Positions 35,665-48,293 of a stretch of DNA of 64,000 bases are shown piece after piece; the first letter of the stretch is position 1; the number at the start of each line of letters is the position of its first letter. The stretch is from the NCBI RefSeq assembly GCF_037076555.1, contig NZ_AP029023.1, positions 1,550,001 to 1,614,000 of the forward strand, written 5' to 3'. The notes under the pieces are model-generated. The model was not told the DNA's origin, searched no databases, and was given only the letters and a program-made list of their open reading frames with translations. Made by a program: the position numbers and the translations under genes. The DNA is from Methylophilus sp. DW102 (GTDB lineage Bacteria; Pseudomonadota; Gammaproteobacteria; Burkholderiales; Methylophilaceae).

Positions 35665-38600
35665 TTAAAAACTTTCCCAGCTATGATCGTGCGTGCCCGT
35701 TTTGAGCAACTTGCCCGGATCACCAGCGCCACGGCTTGGGCTGACTTTATGTTTATGCATGGCAGTCAGGTTGACTGCATGTTTTATCTCAGACACGCGG
35801 TGCGTGTTTGCGTGCGCACTGGAAAACCCGCCAGCGGCCACGCCCTCCAGTTTAAACTGACTAATCGCATCGGCTAATTGATTGGCCTGATCGACCAGCG
35901 ATTCAGCCGCAGCAGCAGCCTCTTCAACCAGTGCAGCGTTCTGCTGGGTGGTTTCATCCATGCTGGTCACTGCCTGGTTCACCTGGTCAATGCCGGTGGT
36001 CTGCTCGGTAGATGCGGCTGAGATTTCACTGATGATATCGGCCACACGCTGGACTGAGGAAACCACTTCTTCCATGGTGTTACCAGCATTCTCAACCAGC
36101 TTGGTGCCTTCGGTGGTCTTGTTCACAGAGTCGGTAATCAATTCCTTGATCTCTTTTGCCGCACTGGCTGAGCGTTGCGCCAGGTTACGTACTTCACCCG
36201 CGACCACCGCAAAGCCTCTGCCCTGCTCACCTGCACGCGCTGCTTCTACCGCTGCGTTCAGCGCCAGGATGTTGGTCTGGAAGGCAATGCCGTCGATCAC
36301 CGAAATAATGTCTTCGATCTTCTTGGCACTTTCGTTGATCGCACTCATGGTGGCAACCACTTCGTTAACAACCTGGCCGCCTTTGACGGCAACGCCTGAG
36401 GCGGTCAGCGCCAGCTGGTTGGCCTGTTTGGCGTTGTCAGCGTTCTGTTTCACGGTCGAAGCCAGTTGTTCCATGCTGGCGGCAGTCTCTTCCAGGCTGG
36501 AGGCTTGCTGCTCGGTACGCGCAGACAGGTCTGAGTTACCGCTGGAGATTTCATTGGCAGCCGTGGTGATGGTTTCGACGGCTTCGGTCACTGCAATGAT
36601 CGGTTCTACGATCATGTCCAGCGTGTTGTTCACGCCTGCAATGATCTTGCGGAAGTCGCCATTGTGTTTGTCGACATCAGCACGCACGGTGATGCGTCCT
36701 TCTTTTGCGGCTTCGGCCAGTTGGTTGGCGTCATTAACGAGCAGGTTGACCGCTTCAATACAAGTATTGAGGTTGTTCTTGAGCTCGTTAAAGTCGCCAT
36801 TGTAATGGTCGGTAATGCGCTCAGGAATATCGCCTTTGGAAATGCGGTCTACGTAGTTCGCAGCCACGTTCAATGGTCCAATCACGGAATCCAGGGTGTT
36901 GTTGACGCCTTCGACGATCTTGCGGAAGTCGCCATTGTGTTTGCTGGCATCGGCACGGGTGGTGAGTCTGCCATCGACCGCGGCTTGTGACAGCATGTCG
37001 GCATCGCTAATCAGCGCATTGACGGCGTCTATACACTGGTTGAGGTTGTCTTTAATGGTGTTGAAGTCACCATTGTAGTGGTCGGTAATCTTGGCCGGGA
37101 TATTGCCCTTGGAGATATCGGACACATATTGGGCCGCCACGTTGAGAGGATCGATCACCGCATCCAGCGTCTCGTTCACGCCCTGGACAATCTTGCGGAA
37201 GTCACCTTGGTGCTTGCTCGCATCCGCACGGGTGGATAAACGCCCTTCTACCGCTGCGTGCACCAATTCTTCAGTGTCATACACCATACTATTAATGGTC
37301 TCTATACACTGGTTCAGGTTGTTTTTAATGGCGTTAAAATCGCCTTTATAGTCAGCCGTAATTTTTTCTGGAATTTCACCTTTGGCGATCTGTTCCACAT
37401 AGCTCGCAGCCACACCCAAGGGCGTTACAACCGCATCCAGTGTCTCGTTTATCCCCTCAACCACTTTGCGGAAATCGCCTTGATGCGGCTGAATGTCTGC
37501 CCGTGTAGAGAGATTACCTTGTACCGCAGATTGTGCTAGGCCATGGGTATCATGAATGAGTAACTTAATCGACTTGACCATGCTTTGCATGGCCGTCATT
37601 AACTGGCCGGTTTCATCCTGGCTATGCACCTCAATCACGACATCTGTTCTACCTAGTGATAAGTCCTGTGCAACCTGGGCGGCCTCACGTATGGGTTTTG
37701 CAATTTTTGCGGCTGAAAACCAGATGACCGCAATCCCGGTTGCCGTCACCATCAAGCCTAACAATAACTGCCATAAAGCGGCTTGATTCGCACCGCTAGA
37801 CAATCGTTGATCAAGCGCTTGCGCTTCTGCCAGCACGACGGCGGTTGGTACTTTAATCAGGACAGACCAAGGTTTGCCAGTGCGGCCCAACATAATGGGG
37901 GCGAGCGCCATCATTTGACCGGCTTGCTGGTCAATCGCGGCTAAATCATGACCAGACTGGATCTCTTGGAGATACTTTGCGCTACTGTCGCCCACAATTT
38001 TGCCAAAGGGCTGGCCAATCAAGCCTGGATTACGGCTATCGGCCACGATAAGCCCCATATTACTGACGATAACCACTTCGCCCTTGCCGTCAAACAGATT
38101 CTTGCTGGCACCTTCAGCGGTTTTTTGCACAAAGTCCAGATTGTAGTCAGTCCCGGCGACCCCATAAAACTTGCCGTTCTTGATAATGGGCACCGACAGC
38201 GTGGTCAGCCATACAGATTTGCCCTGCACAATATAAGGAAATGGGTCCAATACACTTTCGGTATGGTTTGTTTTGGGGCCAAGATACCAGCCGCCTTTCA
38301 TGACACCATTGGGGTGCTTGTCCAGCGTGTCATACTCCACCAGTGGTTGCACCGCAATCCGTCCGCTTTCATCACGGTTCCAATAGGGCGTAAAACGGCC
38401 GGTGAGGCTATTGTTGCCATCCCTGCCCGTTTTAAAAGTGTCATCTTTACCATCAAGCGCATCCGGCTCCCAACAACTATAAGTGCCATTGAACTCTGGG
38501 TTTTGTTTCAGCACATTGAGCAAGATAGCATTAATCTGGTCACGCCCCAGTGCCACGGAACCCTCTTTACTCAACACAAAAGTATTTGCCATCGTGCGTG

Positions 38601-38844
38601 CCGCATCCAGTGCGACATCAAACTTGGCCTGGATTTTTCCTGCTTCAGAGCCAGCCAGATTCTTCAAGCTGTTTTTGGTGCCTTCGTTGACTAACAACGA
38701 TACGTTTTCAGACACCAGTTGCTGATTGTTTTTAGCTGAGAGATAAGAGGATCCGACGAGAATGCTGCCGCTGACCAGAATGGACAGCCCTGCCATCAGG
38801 ACGATTTTGCCCTGAATAGATTGAAAGCGCTGAGACAACTGCAT
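35665..38844 (-). CDS. Methyl-accepting chemotaxis protein with Cache sensor and multi-HAMP array
   Basis: A 1059-residue receptor. ATG 38844 was chosen for its AAGGAAG ribosome site; an in-frame start 17 codons earlier lacks one. It has TM1 at ~12-32, then a double-Cache-like periplasmic domain ([56 protein letters not shown]), and TM2 near residue 365-385. At least seven GDF-type modules follow ([17 protein letters not shown] alternating with [17 protein letters not shown]). The signalling hairpin and tail ending HSWESF carry a CheR/CheB tether-like pentapeptide. Residues coded by ~35,940-37,260 are nearly identical to those of the receptor at 42177-44879. Confidence 0.94.
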   Translation of the reverse strand: MQLSQRFQSIQGKIVLMAGLSILVSGSILVGSSYLSAKNNQQLVSENVSLLVNEGTKNSLKNLAGSEAGKIQAKFDVALDAARTMANTFVLSKEGSVALGRDQINAILLNVLKQNPEFNGTYSCWEPDALDGKDDTFKTGRDGNNSLTGRFTPYWNRDESGRIAVQPLVEYDTLDKHPNGVMKGGWYLGPKTNHTESVLDPFPYIVQGKSVWLTTLSVPIIKNGKFYGVAGTDYNLDFVQKTAEGASKNLFDGKGEVVIVSNMGLIVADSRNPGLIGQPFGKIVGDSSAKYLQEIQSGHDLAAIDQQAGQMMALAPIMLGRTGKPWSVLIKVPTAVVLAEAQALDQRLSSGANQAALWQLLLGLMVTATGIAVIWFSAAKIAKPIREAAQVAQDLSLGRTDVVIEVHSQDETGQLMTAMQSMVKSIKLLIHDTHGLAQSAVQGNLSTRADIQPHQGDFRKVVEGINETLDAVVTPLGVAASYVEQIAKGEIPEKITADYKGDFNAIKNNLNQCIETINSMVYDTEELVHAAVEGRLSTRADASKHQGDFRKIVQGVNETLDAVIDPLNVAAQYVSDISKGNIPAKITDHYNGDFNTIKDNLNQCIDAVNALISDADMLSQAAVDGRLTTRADASKHNGDFRKIVEGVNNTLDSVIGPLNVAANYVDRISKGDIPERITDHYNGDFNELKNNLNTCIEAVNLLVNDANQLAEAAKEGRITVRADVDKHNGDFRKIIAGVNNTLDMIVEPIIAVTEAVETITTAANEISSGNSDLSARTEQQASSLEETAASMEQLASTVKQNADNAKQANQLALTASGVAVKGGQVVNEVVATMSAINESAKKIEDIISVIDGIAFQTNILALNAAVEAARAGEQGRGFAVVAGEVRNLAQRSASAAKEIKELITDSVNKTTEGTKLVENAGNTMEEVVSSVQRVADIISEISAASTEQTTGIDQVNQAVTSMDETTQQNAALVEEAAAAAESLVDQANQLADAISQFKLEGVAAGGFSSAHANTHRVSEIKHAVNLTAMHKHKVSPSRGAGDPGKLLKTGTHDHSWESF

Positions 38845-39163
38845 ATTGACTTCCTTTGCATAAAAATAAATAGGGGGCGTGCATTGCTGACACACTGCTC
38901 TTCCGAGTTATTTCTAGCTTGAAGTCAATCGATGACCGTAAAGCCAATTTTTATATGAATAATAAAATCCGTTTATAAGATTTTTTATTCACTGTTTATG
39001 TAATCATTATCCCGCTAAAGATAAAGATCCAAATTGAATGTAAAACGTATTTTTATGGTTCTGTTTAAAGTCATTCAGGCATGAGGTTTTTCAAACCCTG
39101 TCCAATAATGTGCAGACACAAAAAAACGGCTGCCGAAGCAGCCGTTTCTGAAGATGACTTAGG
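38845..39163 (-). other. Non-coding spacer between two receptors
   Basis: This AT-rich 319-bp spacer must hold the promoter of the downstream Cache receptor. I see no gene and no clear sigma-28 site. It contains the terminator of the next receptor at 39121-39147, described separately. Confidence 0.5.
39121..39147 (-). terminator. Terminator of receptor 39164-41890
   Basis: On the minus strand the stem AAACGGCTGC / GCAGCCGTTT has a TTCG loop and is followed by TTTT. Confidence 0.9.
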
Positions 39164-41890
39164 TCAAAACTCTTCCCAATCCGAATTATCCGTGCCGGTT
39201 TTGGCACTGACCCTAGGTGGACTGGCCGTCGCTTGAGCACGCTGGGGTTTATCCACATAGCCGGAGGGGGCTGGAACCGGTCGTCCCGAGCCATGCTGGG
39301 GCATGGTTCGCGGTGTTGAAGAAACACTCCCTTTGGCTTGAGACTTAGGTGAGGCGGTAAAGCCTGATCCCGCGCCCCTCTCCAGCTTGAACTGGCTGAC
39401 CACATCCGCCAGCTGGTTGGCCTGATCGACCAGGGATTCTGCCGCAGCGGCCGCTTCTTCAACCAAGGCTGCATTCTGTTGCGTGGTTTCATCCATGCTG
39501 GTCACTGCCTGGTTTACCTGATCAATGCCGGTGGTTTGCTCAATAGAGGCAGCAGAGATTTCACTGATAATGTCAGCCACGCGTTGCACAGAGGAGACCA
39601 CCTCGTCCATCGTGCTACCGGCATTTTCGACCAGCTTGGTGCCTTCAGTGGTTTTATTCACAGAGTCTGCAATCAGCTCTTTAATCTCTTTCGCAGCACT
39701 GGCTGAACGCTGGGCCAGGTTACGCACCTCACCTGCGACCACGGCGAAGCCTCTACCCTGTTCCCCTGCTCGCGCGGCTTCTACCGCTGCGTTCAAGGCC
39801 AGGATGTTGGTCTGGAAGGCAATGCCGTCAATGACCGAAATAATGTCTTCGATCTTCTTGGCACTTTCGTTAATCGCACTCATGGTGGCAACCACTTCAT
39901 TCACCACCTGGCCACCTTTAACCGCGACACCAGAGGCTGTCAGTGCCAGCTGGTTAGCTTGTTTGGCGTTGTCGGCATTCTGTTTAACCGTGGATGCCAA
40001 CTCCTCCATACTTGCCGCCGTTTGCTCCAGGCTGGAAGCCTGTTGTTCGGTACGGGCTGAAAGATCAGCATTACCGCTGGAAATTTCATTGGCCGCAGTG
40101 GTGATGGTTTCGACGGCTTCAGTCACCGCAATGATCGGCTCTACAATCATGTCCAGGGTGTGGTTAACGCCTTCAACAATTTTGCGGAAATCGCCCTTAT
40201 GCTGGCTGGCGTCGGCCCGTACAGAAATACGGCCTTCGCCTGCCGCTTCGGTTAAGCCATTGATGTCACCAATCAACCCTTTCAGGTTTGCGCGAACTTG
40301 CTCAACCTTGTCGTTGATCTCGCCTTTTTTACCTGGCCAGCGCTGAAGCGGAATGTCGAAGTTACCTTCGCCAAAGCCCTTCACCACCTGCATGGATTGC
40401 TGGTTCATTTCCAACAAGCCAGTCACCATGTTGTTGACAGACTTGGCCAGCGTACTGAAATCGCCTCTAAACATGTCATCACGTAGCAAGGCATCAATTT
40501 CACCTTGCTCATGCGCATTACTGACCCAGTTCACCGAATCAATCAAGCCTTTGAGGTTGCCGCCAATTTTCTTGACGCTCTTGTTGATAAACGCTTTTTC
40601 GCCGGGGAATTCCTTGATGGTGGCGGAGAAATTACCTTCACCAAATTGCAAAATACAATCGGTCACGGTTTTATTTTCTTCGATATACTCCTGCACCATG
40701 CCGTTCACACCTTCAGCCAAGGCGCTGAAGTGGCCATTATATTTGGCAGGATCAATAAAATAGCTGATATTGCCCTGGCGATGCGCAGCAGACATCTGGT
40801 TTAAATCGGAAATGATATTGGTCAAATTGGCTCTGACTTGCTCAATATCGCGGTTGATCTCGGCTTTTTTCCCTTTGAATGTCTCAAGCGGAATGCCAAA
40901 GTCGCCATTTCCAAAGCCGTTGATTACAGCCATCACCTTGCGGGTCGAGGCATGTTGATCATCCAGCATTTGATTGACCCCTTCGGCCATGTCTTTAAAC
41001 ATACCTTGATGCTGGGCACTGTGGATACGGCGATCAATCTCACCATTGGCTTGCGCATGCGCGACATCCTTCATTTCGCTGATCACTTTTAGCACATGTT
41101 GCCGCATGCGTTGTAGCTGGTAGGCAACACTGCCTTGGTCATGTTCAGCCAGCGGTACGGCAAAGTCAGAATCCCCTTCACCAATTTTTTTGGCAAACTC
41201 AGTGAGTTCCAACGGATCTGCACCTAAACGGTTAAGCAGGGATTTAGAGATTGCAATAGCCATCCATCCAGCGATAAGAATGGCAATCCCCAGTGCAATT
41301 TGCATCAGTACGGAAAACCCGGAAGCGACAGACTTGGCTTGCGCTGAAGCCGTTTTGTTTAATGCCTCCTGATAATCAATAAACTGGTTAATGGTTTTGA
41401 GCCACTCTACAAACAAGGGCTTGGCTTCACGCATTAACAGACTTTTCGCTTGCTCCTCATCACCTGCATGGCGTAATGCAATCACACGCTCAATTACCGG
41501 TAATGTTTTGGCTTCGATAGACTTGATGTGCGTGAGAATTTCTTTTTCATCTGCCGTAACAGCCGCATCCTCTTTAAAAATAGCATCCAGCTTGGCCGCA
41601 CTCTCTTCATAAGCAACCGCCAATCGGCGGATATCACTGATGGACTTGTCCACTTCAGCACTGGATGCCTCCAGGGTCACATCACGTAAACTAATCGCCC
41701 GGTCATGCACGCTGCCGCGAAAGTTAATGGCATAGCGCTGCTTAACGCTGTTCACATCATTGATTTCGGTTAGCGTATTGTCGATTTCACGCACACGGTC
41801 AATCCCAATAACAGTTAATCCTGCCATCAGCAGAATCATGCTACCAAACCCGACCATCAGGCTTTTCTTTACTCTCATGTTTCCGAACAT
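39164..41890 (-). CDS. Methyl-accepting chemotaxis protein with four-helix-bundle sensor
   Basis: A 908-residue receptor. TM1 (~9-30) is followed by a helical periplasmic domain of the 4HB_MCP type (residues ~32-190, containing [16 protein letters not shown] and [15 protein letters not shown]). TM2 is at ~193-213 and is followed by a HAMP ([12 protein letters not shown]). Further multi-HAMP modules with [22 protein letters not shown] blocks lead to the signalling hairpin with [21 protein letters not shown]. The C-terminus ends SDWEEF, a CheR/CheB tether pentapeptide. It has its own ribosome site (GAGGATGG) and terminator, so it can be monocistronic. The ligand is unknown. Confidence 0.94.
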   Translation of the reverse strand: MFGNMRVKKSLMVGFGSMILLMAGLTVIGIDRVREIDNTLTEINDVNSVKQRYAINFRGSVHDRAISLRDVTLEASSAEVDKSISDIRRLAVAYEESAAKLDAIFKEDAAVTADEKEILTHIKSIEAKTLPVIERVIALRHAGDEEQAKSLLMREAKPLFVEWLKTINQFIDYQEALNKTASAQAKSVASGFSVLMQIALGIAILIAGWMAIAISKSLLNRLGADPLELTEFAKKIGEGDSDFAVPLAEHDQGSVAYQLQRMRQHVLKVISEMKDVAHAQANGEIDRRIHSAQHQGMFKDMAEGVNQMLDDQHASTRKVMAVINGFGNGDFGIPLETFKGKKAEINRDIEQVRANLTNIISDLNQMSAAHRQGNISYFIDPAKYNGHFSALAEGVNGMVQEYIEENKTVTDCILQFGEGNFSATIKEFPGEKAFINKSVKKIGGNLKGLIDSVNWVSNAHEQGEIDALLRDDMFRGDFSTLAKSVNNMVTGLLEMNQQSMQVVKGFGEGNFDIPLQRWPGKKGEINDKVEQVRANLKGLIGDINGLTEAAGEGRISVRADASQHKGDFRKIVEGVNHTLDMIVEPIIAVTEAVETITTAANEISSGNADLSARTEQQASSLEQTAASMEELASTVKQNADNAKQANQLALTASGVAVKGGQVVNEVVATMSAINESAKKIEDIISVIDGIAFQTNILALNAAVEAARAGEQGRGFAVVAGEVRNLAQRSASAAKEIKELIADSVNKTTEGTKLVENAGSTMDEVVSSVQRVADIISEISAASIEQTTGIDQVNQAVTSMDETTQQNAALVEEAAAAAESLVDQANQLADVVSQFKLERGAGSGFTASPKSQAKGSVSSTPRTMPQHGSGRPVPAPSGYVDKPQRAQATASPPRVSAKTGTDNSDWEEF

Positions 41891-41948
41891 TTATCCATCC
41901 TCAGTATTTGCTTACGCCTATGCCAAATGCTTGTTTAAGATTACAAAA

Positions 41949-41973
41949 GTCAAAGACATGACTGTCTTCTGAC
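41949..41973. repeat. Inverted repeat upstream of receptor 39164-41890
   Basis: GTCAAAGACA (41949-41958) and TGTCTTcTGAC (41963-41973) form a 10-bp inverted repeat with one bulged base and loop TGAC, ~60 bp upstream of the receptor ATG. It may be an operator or an mRNA hairpin. Confidence 0.45.
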
Positions 41974-42131
41974 GTGTCTTGCCAACACAAACACTTTTTT
42001 CCTTAATACTTTGCTATCTTGCAATTAGTCATCCATCAAGCATCGATTAAAGAAAGGCTTAAAACCTATCCTTTTAATGTCTTTGAAGGGATGTCCTTAA
42101 AATGCAAATAGCTCCCAAACCGAGCGCATAA

Positions 42132-42162
42132 AAAAAGCCGGCTGTTAAACAGCCGGCTTTTT
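42132..42162 (-). terminator. Terminator of receptor 42177-44879
   Basis: On the minus strand the stem AAAAAGCCGGCTG / CAGCCGGCTTTTT has loop TTTAA and a T7 tail. Confidence 0.93.
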
Positions 42163-42176
42163 ATTTAGACGAATGG

Positions 42177-44879
42177 TTAGAACTCTTCCCAATCCGAATC
42201 GTCAGTGCCTGTTTTGGCGGACGGCCTTGACGTGCTCGGTGGAGATTTTGAAAACTGCGGTTTATCGACATAGCCTGAAGGGGCTGGCACTACTCTGCCC
42301 GAACGCGAATCTGCACTTGGTCTTGGCGCTGAATATCCGCCACTACCAGAAGAAGATTTGAGCGTTGCAGTGAACCCTGTGTTGACTTTACCTTCCAGCT
42401 TGAACTGGCTAATCACATCAGCCAGCTGGTTGGCCTGATCGACCAGCGATTCAGCCGCAGCAGCCGCTTCTTCAACCAAGGCAGCGTTCTGCTGGGTGGT
42501 TTCATCCATGCTGGTCACTGCCTGGTTGACCTGGTCAATGCCGGTGGTCTGCTCGGTAGATGCGGCTGAGATTTCACTGATGATATCGGCCACACGCTGG
42601 ACTGAGGAAACCACTTCTTCCATGGTGTTACCGGCATTCTCAACCAGCTTGGTGCCTTCGGTGGTCTTGTTCACAGAGTCGGTGATCAATTCCTTGATCT
42701 CTTTTGCCGCACTGGCTGAGCGTTGCGCCAGATTACGTACTTCACCCGCGACCACCGCAAAGCCTCTGCCCTGCTCACCTGCACGCGCCGCTTCTACCGC
42801 TGCGTTTAGCGCCAGGATGTTGGTCTGGAAGGCAATGCCGTCAATCACCGAAATAATGTCTTCGATCTTCTTGGCACTTTCGTTGATCGCACTCATGGTG
42901 GCAACCACTTCGTTCACCACTTGGCCACCTTTGACGGCAACGCCTGAGGCGGTCAGCGCCAGCTGGTTGGCCTGTTTGGCGTTATCAGCGTTCTGTTTCA
43001 CGGTCGAAGCCAGTTGTTCCATGCTGGCGGCAGTTTCTTCCAGGCTGGAGGCTTGCTGCTCGGTACGTGCAGACAGGTCTGAGTTACCGCTGGAGATTTC
43101 ATTGGCGGCCGTGGTGATGGTTTCGACGGCTTCGGTCACTGCAATGATCGGTTCTACGATCATGTCCAGCGTGTTGTTCACGCCTGCAATGATCTTGCGG
43201 AAGTCGCCATTGTGTTTGTCGACATCAGCACGCACGGTGATGCGTCCTTCTTTTGCGGCTTCGGCCAGTTGGTTGGCGTCATTAACGAGCAGGTTGACCG
43301 CTTCAATACAAGTATTGAGGTTGTTCTTGAGCTCGTTAAAGTCGCCATTGTAATGGTCGGTAATGCGCTCAGGAATATCGCCTTTGGAAATGCGGTCTAC
43401 GTAGTTCGCAGCCACGTTCAATGGTCCAATCACGGAATCCAGGGTGTTGTTGACGCCTTCGACGATCTTGCGGAAGTCGCCATTATGTTTGCTGGCATCG
43501 GCACGGGTGGTGAGTCTGCCATCGACCGCGGCTTGTGACAGCATGTCGGCATCGCTAATCAGCGCATTGACGGCGTCTATACACTGGTTGAGGTTGTCTT
43601 TAATCGTGTTGAAGTCACCATTGTAGTGGTCGGTAATCTTGGCCGGGATATTGCCCTTGGAGATATCGGACACATATTGGGCCGCCACGTTGAGGGGGTC
43701 AATCACCGCATCCAGCGTCTCGTTCACGCCCTGGACAATCTTGCGGAAGTCACCTTGATGCTTGCTGGCATCCGCACGGGTGGACAAACGCCCTTCTACG
43801 GCAGCATGCACCAGCTCGTCAGTATCATTGACCAGACGCTTGATATTGGTACGCACTTGCTCAATGGCTTCGTTCACAAAGGCTTTCTTGCCTGGGAATT
43901 GCTCCAACGGCATATCCAGATTGCCATCGCCAAACGCTTTCACCACTTCAATCGCACTGCGGTTCATGGCAATATGCCCAGCCACCATTTTATTGATCCC
44001 GGCGGCCATTTCTGCGTAGCCGCCTTTAAAGCGGTTTTGATCAACAGTGCAATCAATATCGCCTTCATCATGCTGCTGGCTGACATAGTTCAATGACTGT
44101 ACCAGGCCATCCAGGGTACGTTGCAGTACACGGATAGAATAAGCAACACTGGTTTTGTCATCTTCAGGCAACACAATCTTCTGGGTCAGATTGCCCTCTA
44201 CAAAGTTGCGTGCAATGACAGTTAAATCGGCAGGCTCCATACCCAATTGCTTAAACAGGCTGCGTTTGATATAGAAACCAATCGAAACCACGACAGCCAA
44301 GGAGAGGCCGGCAATCGCAATCAGCATCAACAATGCATTTTGCTTAACCTTCACCGCTGCAGCAGCGCCTTGTTTAGCAATCTGATTATTGTAGGCACGG
44401 TGTTCACGAATCGCTTTCTGAACATGCTCAATCACCGCCTGATTAGCCAGCAACACATCCCTGGCCTCTGTTTTCTTGTTAGAGAGCGAAAGCGTCAGCG
44501 CGCTGCTACCTAGCTCATCATAAGACTTGATTGCCTCATAGTCTTTTTGCAGTAACTGCTTGTCTTTATCATCGCTGATCAGACTGTCGTATTTTTTAAG
44601 TGCAGCCATCAGATCACCATGCACCTCAGCAACCTGCTTTTCAATCTGCTGCATTTTGACGTTGTCTGTATTCAGCATATGCTGCCAGATCAAGCTATTT
44701 AATAGCTCAAACTCAGCGAGCGTGTCATCCAATGCCTCAATGCTGGGTGCCGCATTTTCATTGGCAACGTTAGTGTATTTAAATACACGATCAGTCTGAA
44801 AGTAGCTGAGCGTCGCTAGCGTAAATAGCCCCAGCGCTGCAACTGCAATCAGAATATACATTCTCTTCGCAATGGTCAT
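42177..44879 (-). CDS. Methyl-accepting chemotaxis protein with helical sensor and multi-HAMP array
   Basis: A 900-residue receptor. TM1 (~9-28) is followed by a helical periplasmic domain (~30-185) with [16 protein letters not shown] and [16 protein letters not shown], of four-helix-bundle type. TM2 is at ~187-207, then the [15 protein letters not shown] start. The module array ([34 protein letters not shown] and others) and signalling domain are almost residue-for-residue those of the Cache receptor at 35665-38844, while the sensor is different. The tail ends SDWEEF, a CheR/CheB tether. The start is preceded by GGAGTTTTAATT. Confidence 0.94.
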   Translation of the reverse strand: MTIAKRMYILIAVAALGLFTLATLSYFQTDRVFKYTNVANENAAPSIEALDDTLAEFELLNSLIWQHMLNTDNVKMQQIEKQVAEVHGDLMAALKKYDSLISDDKDKQLLQKDYEAIKSYDELGSSALTLSLSNKKTEARDVLLANQAVIEHVQKAIREHRAYNNQIAKQGAAAAVKVKQNALLMLIAIAGLSLAVVVSIGFYIKRSLFKQLGMEPADLTVIARNFVEGNLTQKIVLPEDDKTSVAYSIRVLQRTLDGLVQSLNYVSQQHDEGDIDCTVDQNRFKGGYAEMAAGINKMVAGHIAMNRSAIEVVKAFGDGNLDMPLEQFPGKKAFVNEAIEQVRTNIKRLVNDTDELVHAAVEGRLSTRADASKHQGDFRKIVQGVNETLDAVIDPLNVAAQYVSDISKGNIPAKITDHYNGDFNTIKDNLNQCIDAVNALISDADMLSQAAVDGRLTTRADASKHNGDFRKIVEGVNNTLDSVIGPLNVAANYVDRISKGDIPERITDHYNGDFNELKNNLNTCIEAVNLLVNDANQLAEAAKEGRITVRADVDKHNGDFRKIIAGVNNTLDMIVEPIIAVTEAVETITTAANEISSGNSDLSARTEQQASSLEETAASMEQLASTVKQNADNAKQANQLALTASGVAVKGGQVVNEVVATMSAINESAKKIEDIISVIDGIAFQTNILALNAAVEAARAGEQGRGFAVVAGEVRNLAQRSASAAKEIKELITDSVNKTTEGTKLVENAGNTMEEVVSSVQRVADIISEISAASTEQTTGIDQVNQAVTSMDETTQQNAALVEEAAAAAESLVDQANQLADVISQFKLEGKVNTGFTATLKSSSGSGGYSAPRPSADSRSGRVVPAPSGYVDKPQFSKSPPSTSRPSAKTGTDDSDWEEF

Positions 44880-45042
44880 AATTAAAACTCCAAATCCAGA
44901 TTTTTATTCGCCTTTATCAGACTCTCGTTTATTTTGTAATACTCCAAACATATTTCATGCGCTAATAAACAAGCTTTTTACAGGTCTTTTCCTACTCAAG
45001 TTTTCATGTATTTTGCCGGGGCTACCGCTTGGCGATACGCAT

Positions 45043-45072
45043 AAAAAATCCCCCTTTGCAGAGGGGGATTTT
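45043..45072 (-). terminator. Terminator of the 74-residue secreted protein gene
   Basis: On the minus strand the stem AAAATCCCCCT / AGGGGGATTTT has a short loop and a T6 tail. Confidence 0.9.
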
Positions 45073-45088
45073 CAAAGCAACAAATGCA

Positions 45089-45313
45089 TTACTTCTTGGT
45101 TTTTTCAGCTTCAGCAACATCTACCTTTTTCTTCGCTGCTGATGATTCAGCCACTGCGTCACCTTTCATGTGCGCTGCAGTCAATTCCGGGCTGCCCTCT
45201 TCAAAACAGACACGGCCCATCATAGACACTTTGCACACTTCAGCCGCAAACAGCGGTGTTGCCAATGTTGATAATGCAATAATACTTAACGTTGTTTTCA
45301 AATGTTTTTTCAT
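45089..45313 (-). CDS. Small exported protein of unknown function
   Basis: A 74-residue protein that I do not recognise. A signal peptide (~1-23, cleavage after LFAA) leaves a ~50-residue mature part. That part has two cysteines (VCKVSMMGRVCFEEG, possibly one disulfide) and a Lys/Ala/Glu-rich tail. It has ribosome site GGAG, a spacing of ~116 bp from the receptor upstream and its own terminator, so it looks like a real single gene between two receptor genes. A periplasmic partner of a receptor is one possibility. Confidence 0.75.
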   Translation of the reverse strand: MKKHLKTTLSIIALSTLATPLFAAEVCKVSMMGRVCFEEGSPELTAAHMKGDAVAESSAAKKKVDVAEAEKTKK

Positions 45314-45431
45314 AAAGTCTCCATCAAATTATTAACCATGGTTTAGGTGGCTTTTCACTACCACTTATTGTTAATAACGACAGACCTTATGATTTCTTTA
45401 GTGTTGTTACAAAACAATTACAACTTTATTT

Positions 45432-48077
45432 TTAGCCATGCGTGCCGGTTCTGCGCATGGCTTGATGCCCCGCTGTAGAACGGCCACTGTCCACTTTAAA
45501 ATGGCTGATCGCTTGAGCCAAATGATTGGCTTGATCCACCAAGGATTCAGCCGCCGCCGCCGCTTGTTCTACAAGCGCTGCGTTTTGCTGTGTGGTTTCA
45601 TCCATACTGGTCACCGCTTCGTTGACCTGATCAATCCCCGTGGTCTGCTCAATAGAAGCTGCGGAAATTTCACTGATAATATCGGCGACCCGCTGTACAG
45701 AACTGACGACCTCCTGCATGGTGGTCCCTGCATGCTCTACTTGACGGGTACCTTCCGCCGTTTTATTGACAGAGTCCGTAATCAGCTCCTTGATTTCTCG
45801 CGCCGCTGTCGAGGAGCGTTGCGCCAAACTGCGCACCTCACCGGCCACCACGGCAAACCCTCTGCCCTGCTCACCTGCACGGGCGGCCTCAACCGCCGCA
45901 TTTAACGCCAGGATGTTGGTCTGGAAAGCAATCCCATCAATGACTGAGATGATGTCCTCAATCTTCTTGGCGCTTTCATTAATCGCGCTCATGGTTGCGA
46001 CGACTTCATCCACCACTTCGCCCCCTTTGGCTGCAACACTAGAGGCTGACAGCGCCATCTGATTGGCCTGTTTGGCATTCTCGGCATTTTGTTTAACCGT
46101 AGAAGCAAGTTCTTCCATACTGGCCGCCGTTTCTTCAAGGCTGGAGGCTTGCTGTTCGGTACGGGCAGACAGATCAGAGTTACCGCTGGAGATTTCATTG
46201 GCTGCGGTCGTGATTGTTTCCACCGCCTCAGTCACCGCACTAATCGGTCCAACAATCAGATCCAGCGTATTGTTGATACCATCAATAATATTACGGTAAT
46301 CGCCAGGGTGCCGCGCCGCATCCGCACGGACACTGATGCGACCATCTCTGGCGGCCTCGGCTAACATGCTAGTGTCTGTATTTAAGGCTTTCAAATTGGC
46401 ACGCACCTGCTCGATGGTGTCATTGATAAAGGCTTTTTTGCCTGGGAATCTTTCCAGTGGAGTATCAAAGTTGCCTTCGCCCAGTCCCTGCATGCAGGCC
46501 ATAGCTTTTTTCTTGACCGCAATGTGGCCGCCCACCATTTGGTTGATGCCACCAGCCATGGTGCGATAAGCGCCATCAAATTTAGTGACATCGATCTCAA
46601 CATCAATGTCACCTGCATCGTGCTCGGCACTCATGTGGTTCATTTCAGCGATCAGGGTACTCAAGGCATCGATACACTGGTTCAGGTTGTTTTTTAAGGT
46701 ATTAAAGTCACCCTGATAAGTATCCGTGATTTTTGCCGGGATATGGCCTTTGGAAATGTCTTCAACATATTTGGCGGCGACATTGAGCGGATTAATCAAG
46801 GCATCCAGAATCTGGTTAATGCCTTTACCGATTTCAAGCACAAAGCCTTCAGGCAGTTTTGCCAGATCTACACGTTGTCTCAGGTTGCCCGCAGAAGCTT
46901 CACGCACCAAGCGGAAGACTTCTTGCTGACCAATGTCTTCAGCGGTTTTATCATCCCACTGCGTCATACGGCCCAGATATTCGCCCTTGGCGGTATACAC
47001 TGAAACAATGGTCGCTTGAATTTTTTTGCCATAAGCAGCAAATTCAATCACCCGAGGTATCTTGGAAACTTCGGCAAATGCCGCGCGGTAAGCCTCAGGT
47101 AAATAACTGGAAATCGCATTCCCAAACATCTTTTCCAAGGTAAACCCTGGCTGTTCTTTGGCAATCTCTTCTACCAGCTGTTGCCAAAGGCTACGGGCCG
47201 CAGCATTCATATATTGCAATTGATGTTGACTGTCGCTGTAGGAAAAGGCGGTGGCACTTTGATCCAGCGCGGTTTGCAGACGACCCGCCTCTTCAGCCAT
47301 TTTCCTAGAATCGTTGACATCAAACCCCACCTTGATTTGCATGGACTTCAGTGTCTTCATCAAACTGCCAAATTCGTCGTTGCCACGCGTATCAATCTTG
47401 AGATTCAACTCGCCACCAGCCAAGCCTTCAATCGCATGTGCCATCACAGCCATCGACTTTTTCAGTTTTAGCGAGAAAATGCCGCCAGCCACCAATGCAG
47501 CCGCGATCCCCATCCCCATGCCTACCCATGCGCCAGGATCATGACGATAAAAGCCCACTGAAGAAACAACAGCCACCGGGGTCAGCATAGCTGCTGACAG
47601 CTTGTAGAAAATCGGCAGGTCATGTACTTTTGCGGCCAGTTTTTCACCCCAGCCAGGTTGCGGGAGGTTGCCGTCACGCATCTGTTGATACAGTTTTTCA
47701 GCCTGCTCAATCTGTACGCGGCTCACTTTGTTGCGAACAGACATATACCCTATCACCTTAGCGCCTTCACGGATGGGGGCCACATTCGCTTCTACCCAGT
47801 AGTGGTCACCATTTTTACAGCGATTTTTCACCATACCGTTCCAGGGCTTCCCTGCTTTCACCGTCCGCCACAAATCCTCAAACGCCGCTGCTGGCATGTC
47901 CGGGTGACGGATAATATTGTGATTTTTACCTATCAGCTCCGCCTCACTGAAGCCGCTGATTTCAATAAACTCACGATTGATATAGGTGATGGCCCCTTTT
48001 AAATCCGTCTTGGACACAATAGAGGCATCCTCTTTGAGTTCAATCTCTTTTTGTGTCACGGGCAAGTTGATTTTCAT
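45432..48077 (-). CDS. Aer-like aerotaxis/energy receptor with PAS domain
   Basis: An 881-residue receptor. ATG 48077 gives the standard Aer-type start [16 protein letters not shown]; an upstream GTG is in frame but unlikely. Residues ~20-125 are a PAS domain with the FAD-Aer signature [18 protein letters not shown]. Two close membrane helices (~163-180 and ~186-207) anchor it, with no periplasmic domain, as in Aer. A second PAS-like segment ([15 protein letters not shown]) and multi-HAMP modules ([17 protein letters not shown]) precede the signalling hairpin [15 protein letters not shown]. The C-terminus RRTGTHG has no tether. It probably senses redox state or oxygen. Confidence 0.92.
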   Translation of the reverse strand: MKINLPVTQKEIELKEDASIVSKTDLKGAITYINREFIEISGFSEAELIGKNHNIIRHPDMPAAAFEDLWRTVKAGKPWNGMVKNRCKNGDHYWVEANVAPIREGAKVIGYMSVRNKVSRVQIEQAEKLYQQMRDGNLPQPGWGEKLAAKVHDLPIFYKLSAAMLTPVAVVSSVGFYRHDPGAWVGMGMGIAAALVAGGIFSLKLKKSMAVMAHAIEGLAGGELNLKIDTRGNDEFGSLMKTLKSMQIKVGFDVNDSRKMAEEAGRLQTALDQSATAFSYSDSQHQLQYMNAAARSLWQQLVEEIAKEQPGFTLEKMFGNAISSYLPEAYRAAFAEVSKIPRVIEFAAYGKKIQATIVSVYTAKGEYLGRMTQWDDKTAEDIGQQEVFRLVREASAGNLRQRVDLAKLPEGFVLEIGKGINQILDALINPLNVAAKYVEDISKGHIPAKITDTYQGDFNTLKNNLNQCIDALSTLIAEMNHMSAEHDAGDIDVEIDVTKFDGAYRTMAGGINQMVGGHIAVKKKAMACMQGLGEGNFDTPLERFPGKKAFINDTIEQVRANLKALNTDTSMLAEAARDGRISVRADAARHPGDYRNIIDGINNTLDLIVGPISAVTEAVETITTAANEISSGNSDLSARTEQQASSLEETAASMEELASTVKQNAENAKQANQMALSASSVAAKGGEVVDEVVATMSAINESAKKIEDIISVIDGIAFQTNILALNAAVEAARAGEQGRGFAVVAGEVRSLAQRSSTAAREIKELITDSVNKTAEGTRQVEHAGTTMQEVVSSVQRVADIISEISAASIEQTTGIDQVNEAVTSMDETTQQNAALVEQAAAAAESLVDQANHLAQAISHFKVDSGRSTAGHQAMRRTGTHG

Positions 48078-48224
48078 AATCTGATCTCTTTCGATATTTT
48101 GTATTTTCACTAGGACGAAATTACAATTTTTACTTCTGCCAGTGAGTTTATTAGATTACGACTGCAACATAGATACCGAAAAAGCATGTGATCGCGTGTT
48201 AAATAGCAGATTTGAAAAAAGAAA

Positions 48225-48246
48225 AAGCCGACTTTACAGTCGGCTT
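48225..48246 (-). terminator. Terminator of receptor 48294-50798
   Basis: On the minus strand the stem AAGCCGACT / AGTCGGCTT has loop GTAA and is followed by TTTCTTTTTT. Confidence 0.9.
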
Positions 48247-48293
48247 CAATCAGAGTTTGCTAGGTCCTAACAACTCTTCCTCTACTCAATGGA

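Noticed and set aside
35948..36805. Long plus-strand open frames over the receptor signalling domains (also 39,525-40,346 and 42,496-43,353)
   Set aside because: They are exact antisense mirrors of the conserved receptor hairpin, repeated at every receptor, with no ribosome sites; a product of codon bias.
36600..37520. CRISPR or simple tandem repeat in the receptor at 35665-38844
   Set aside because: The periodicity is in-frame repetition of HAMP-like protein modules, diverged at the DNA level.
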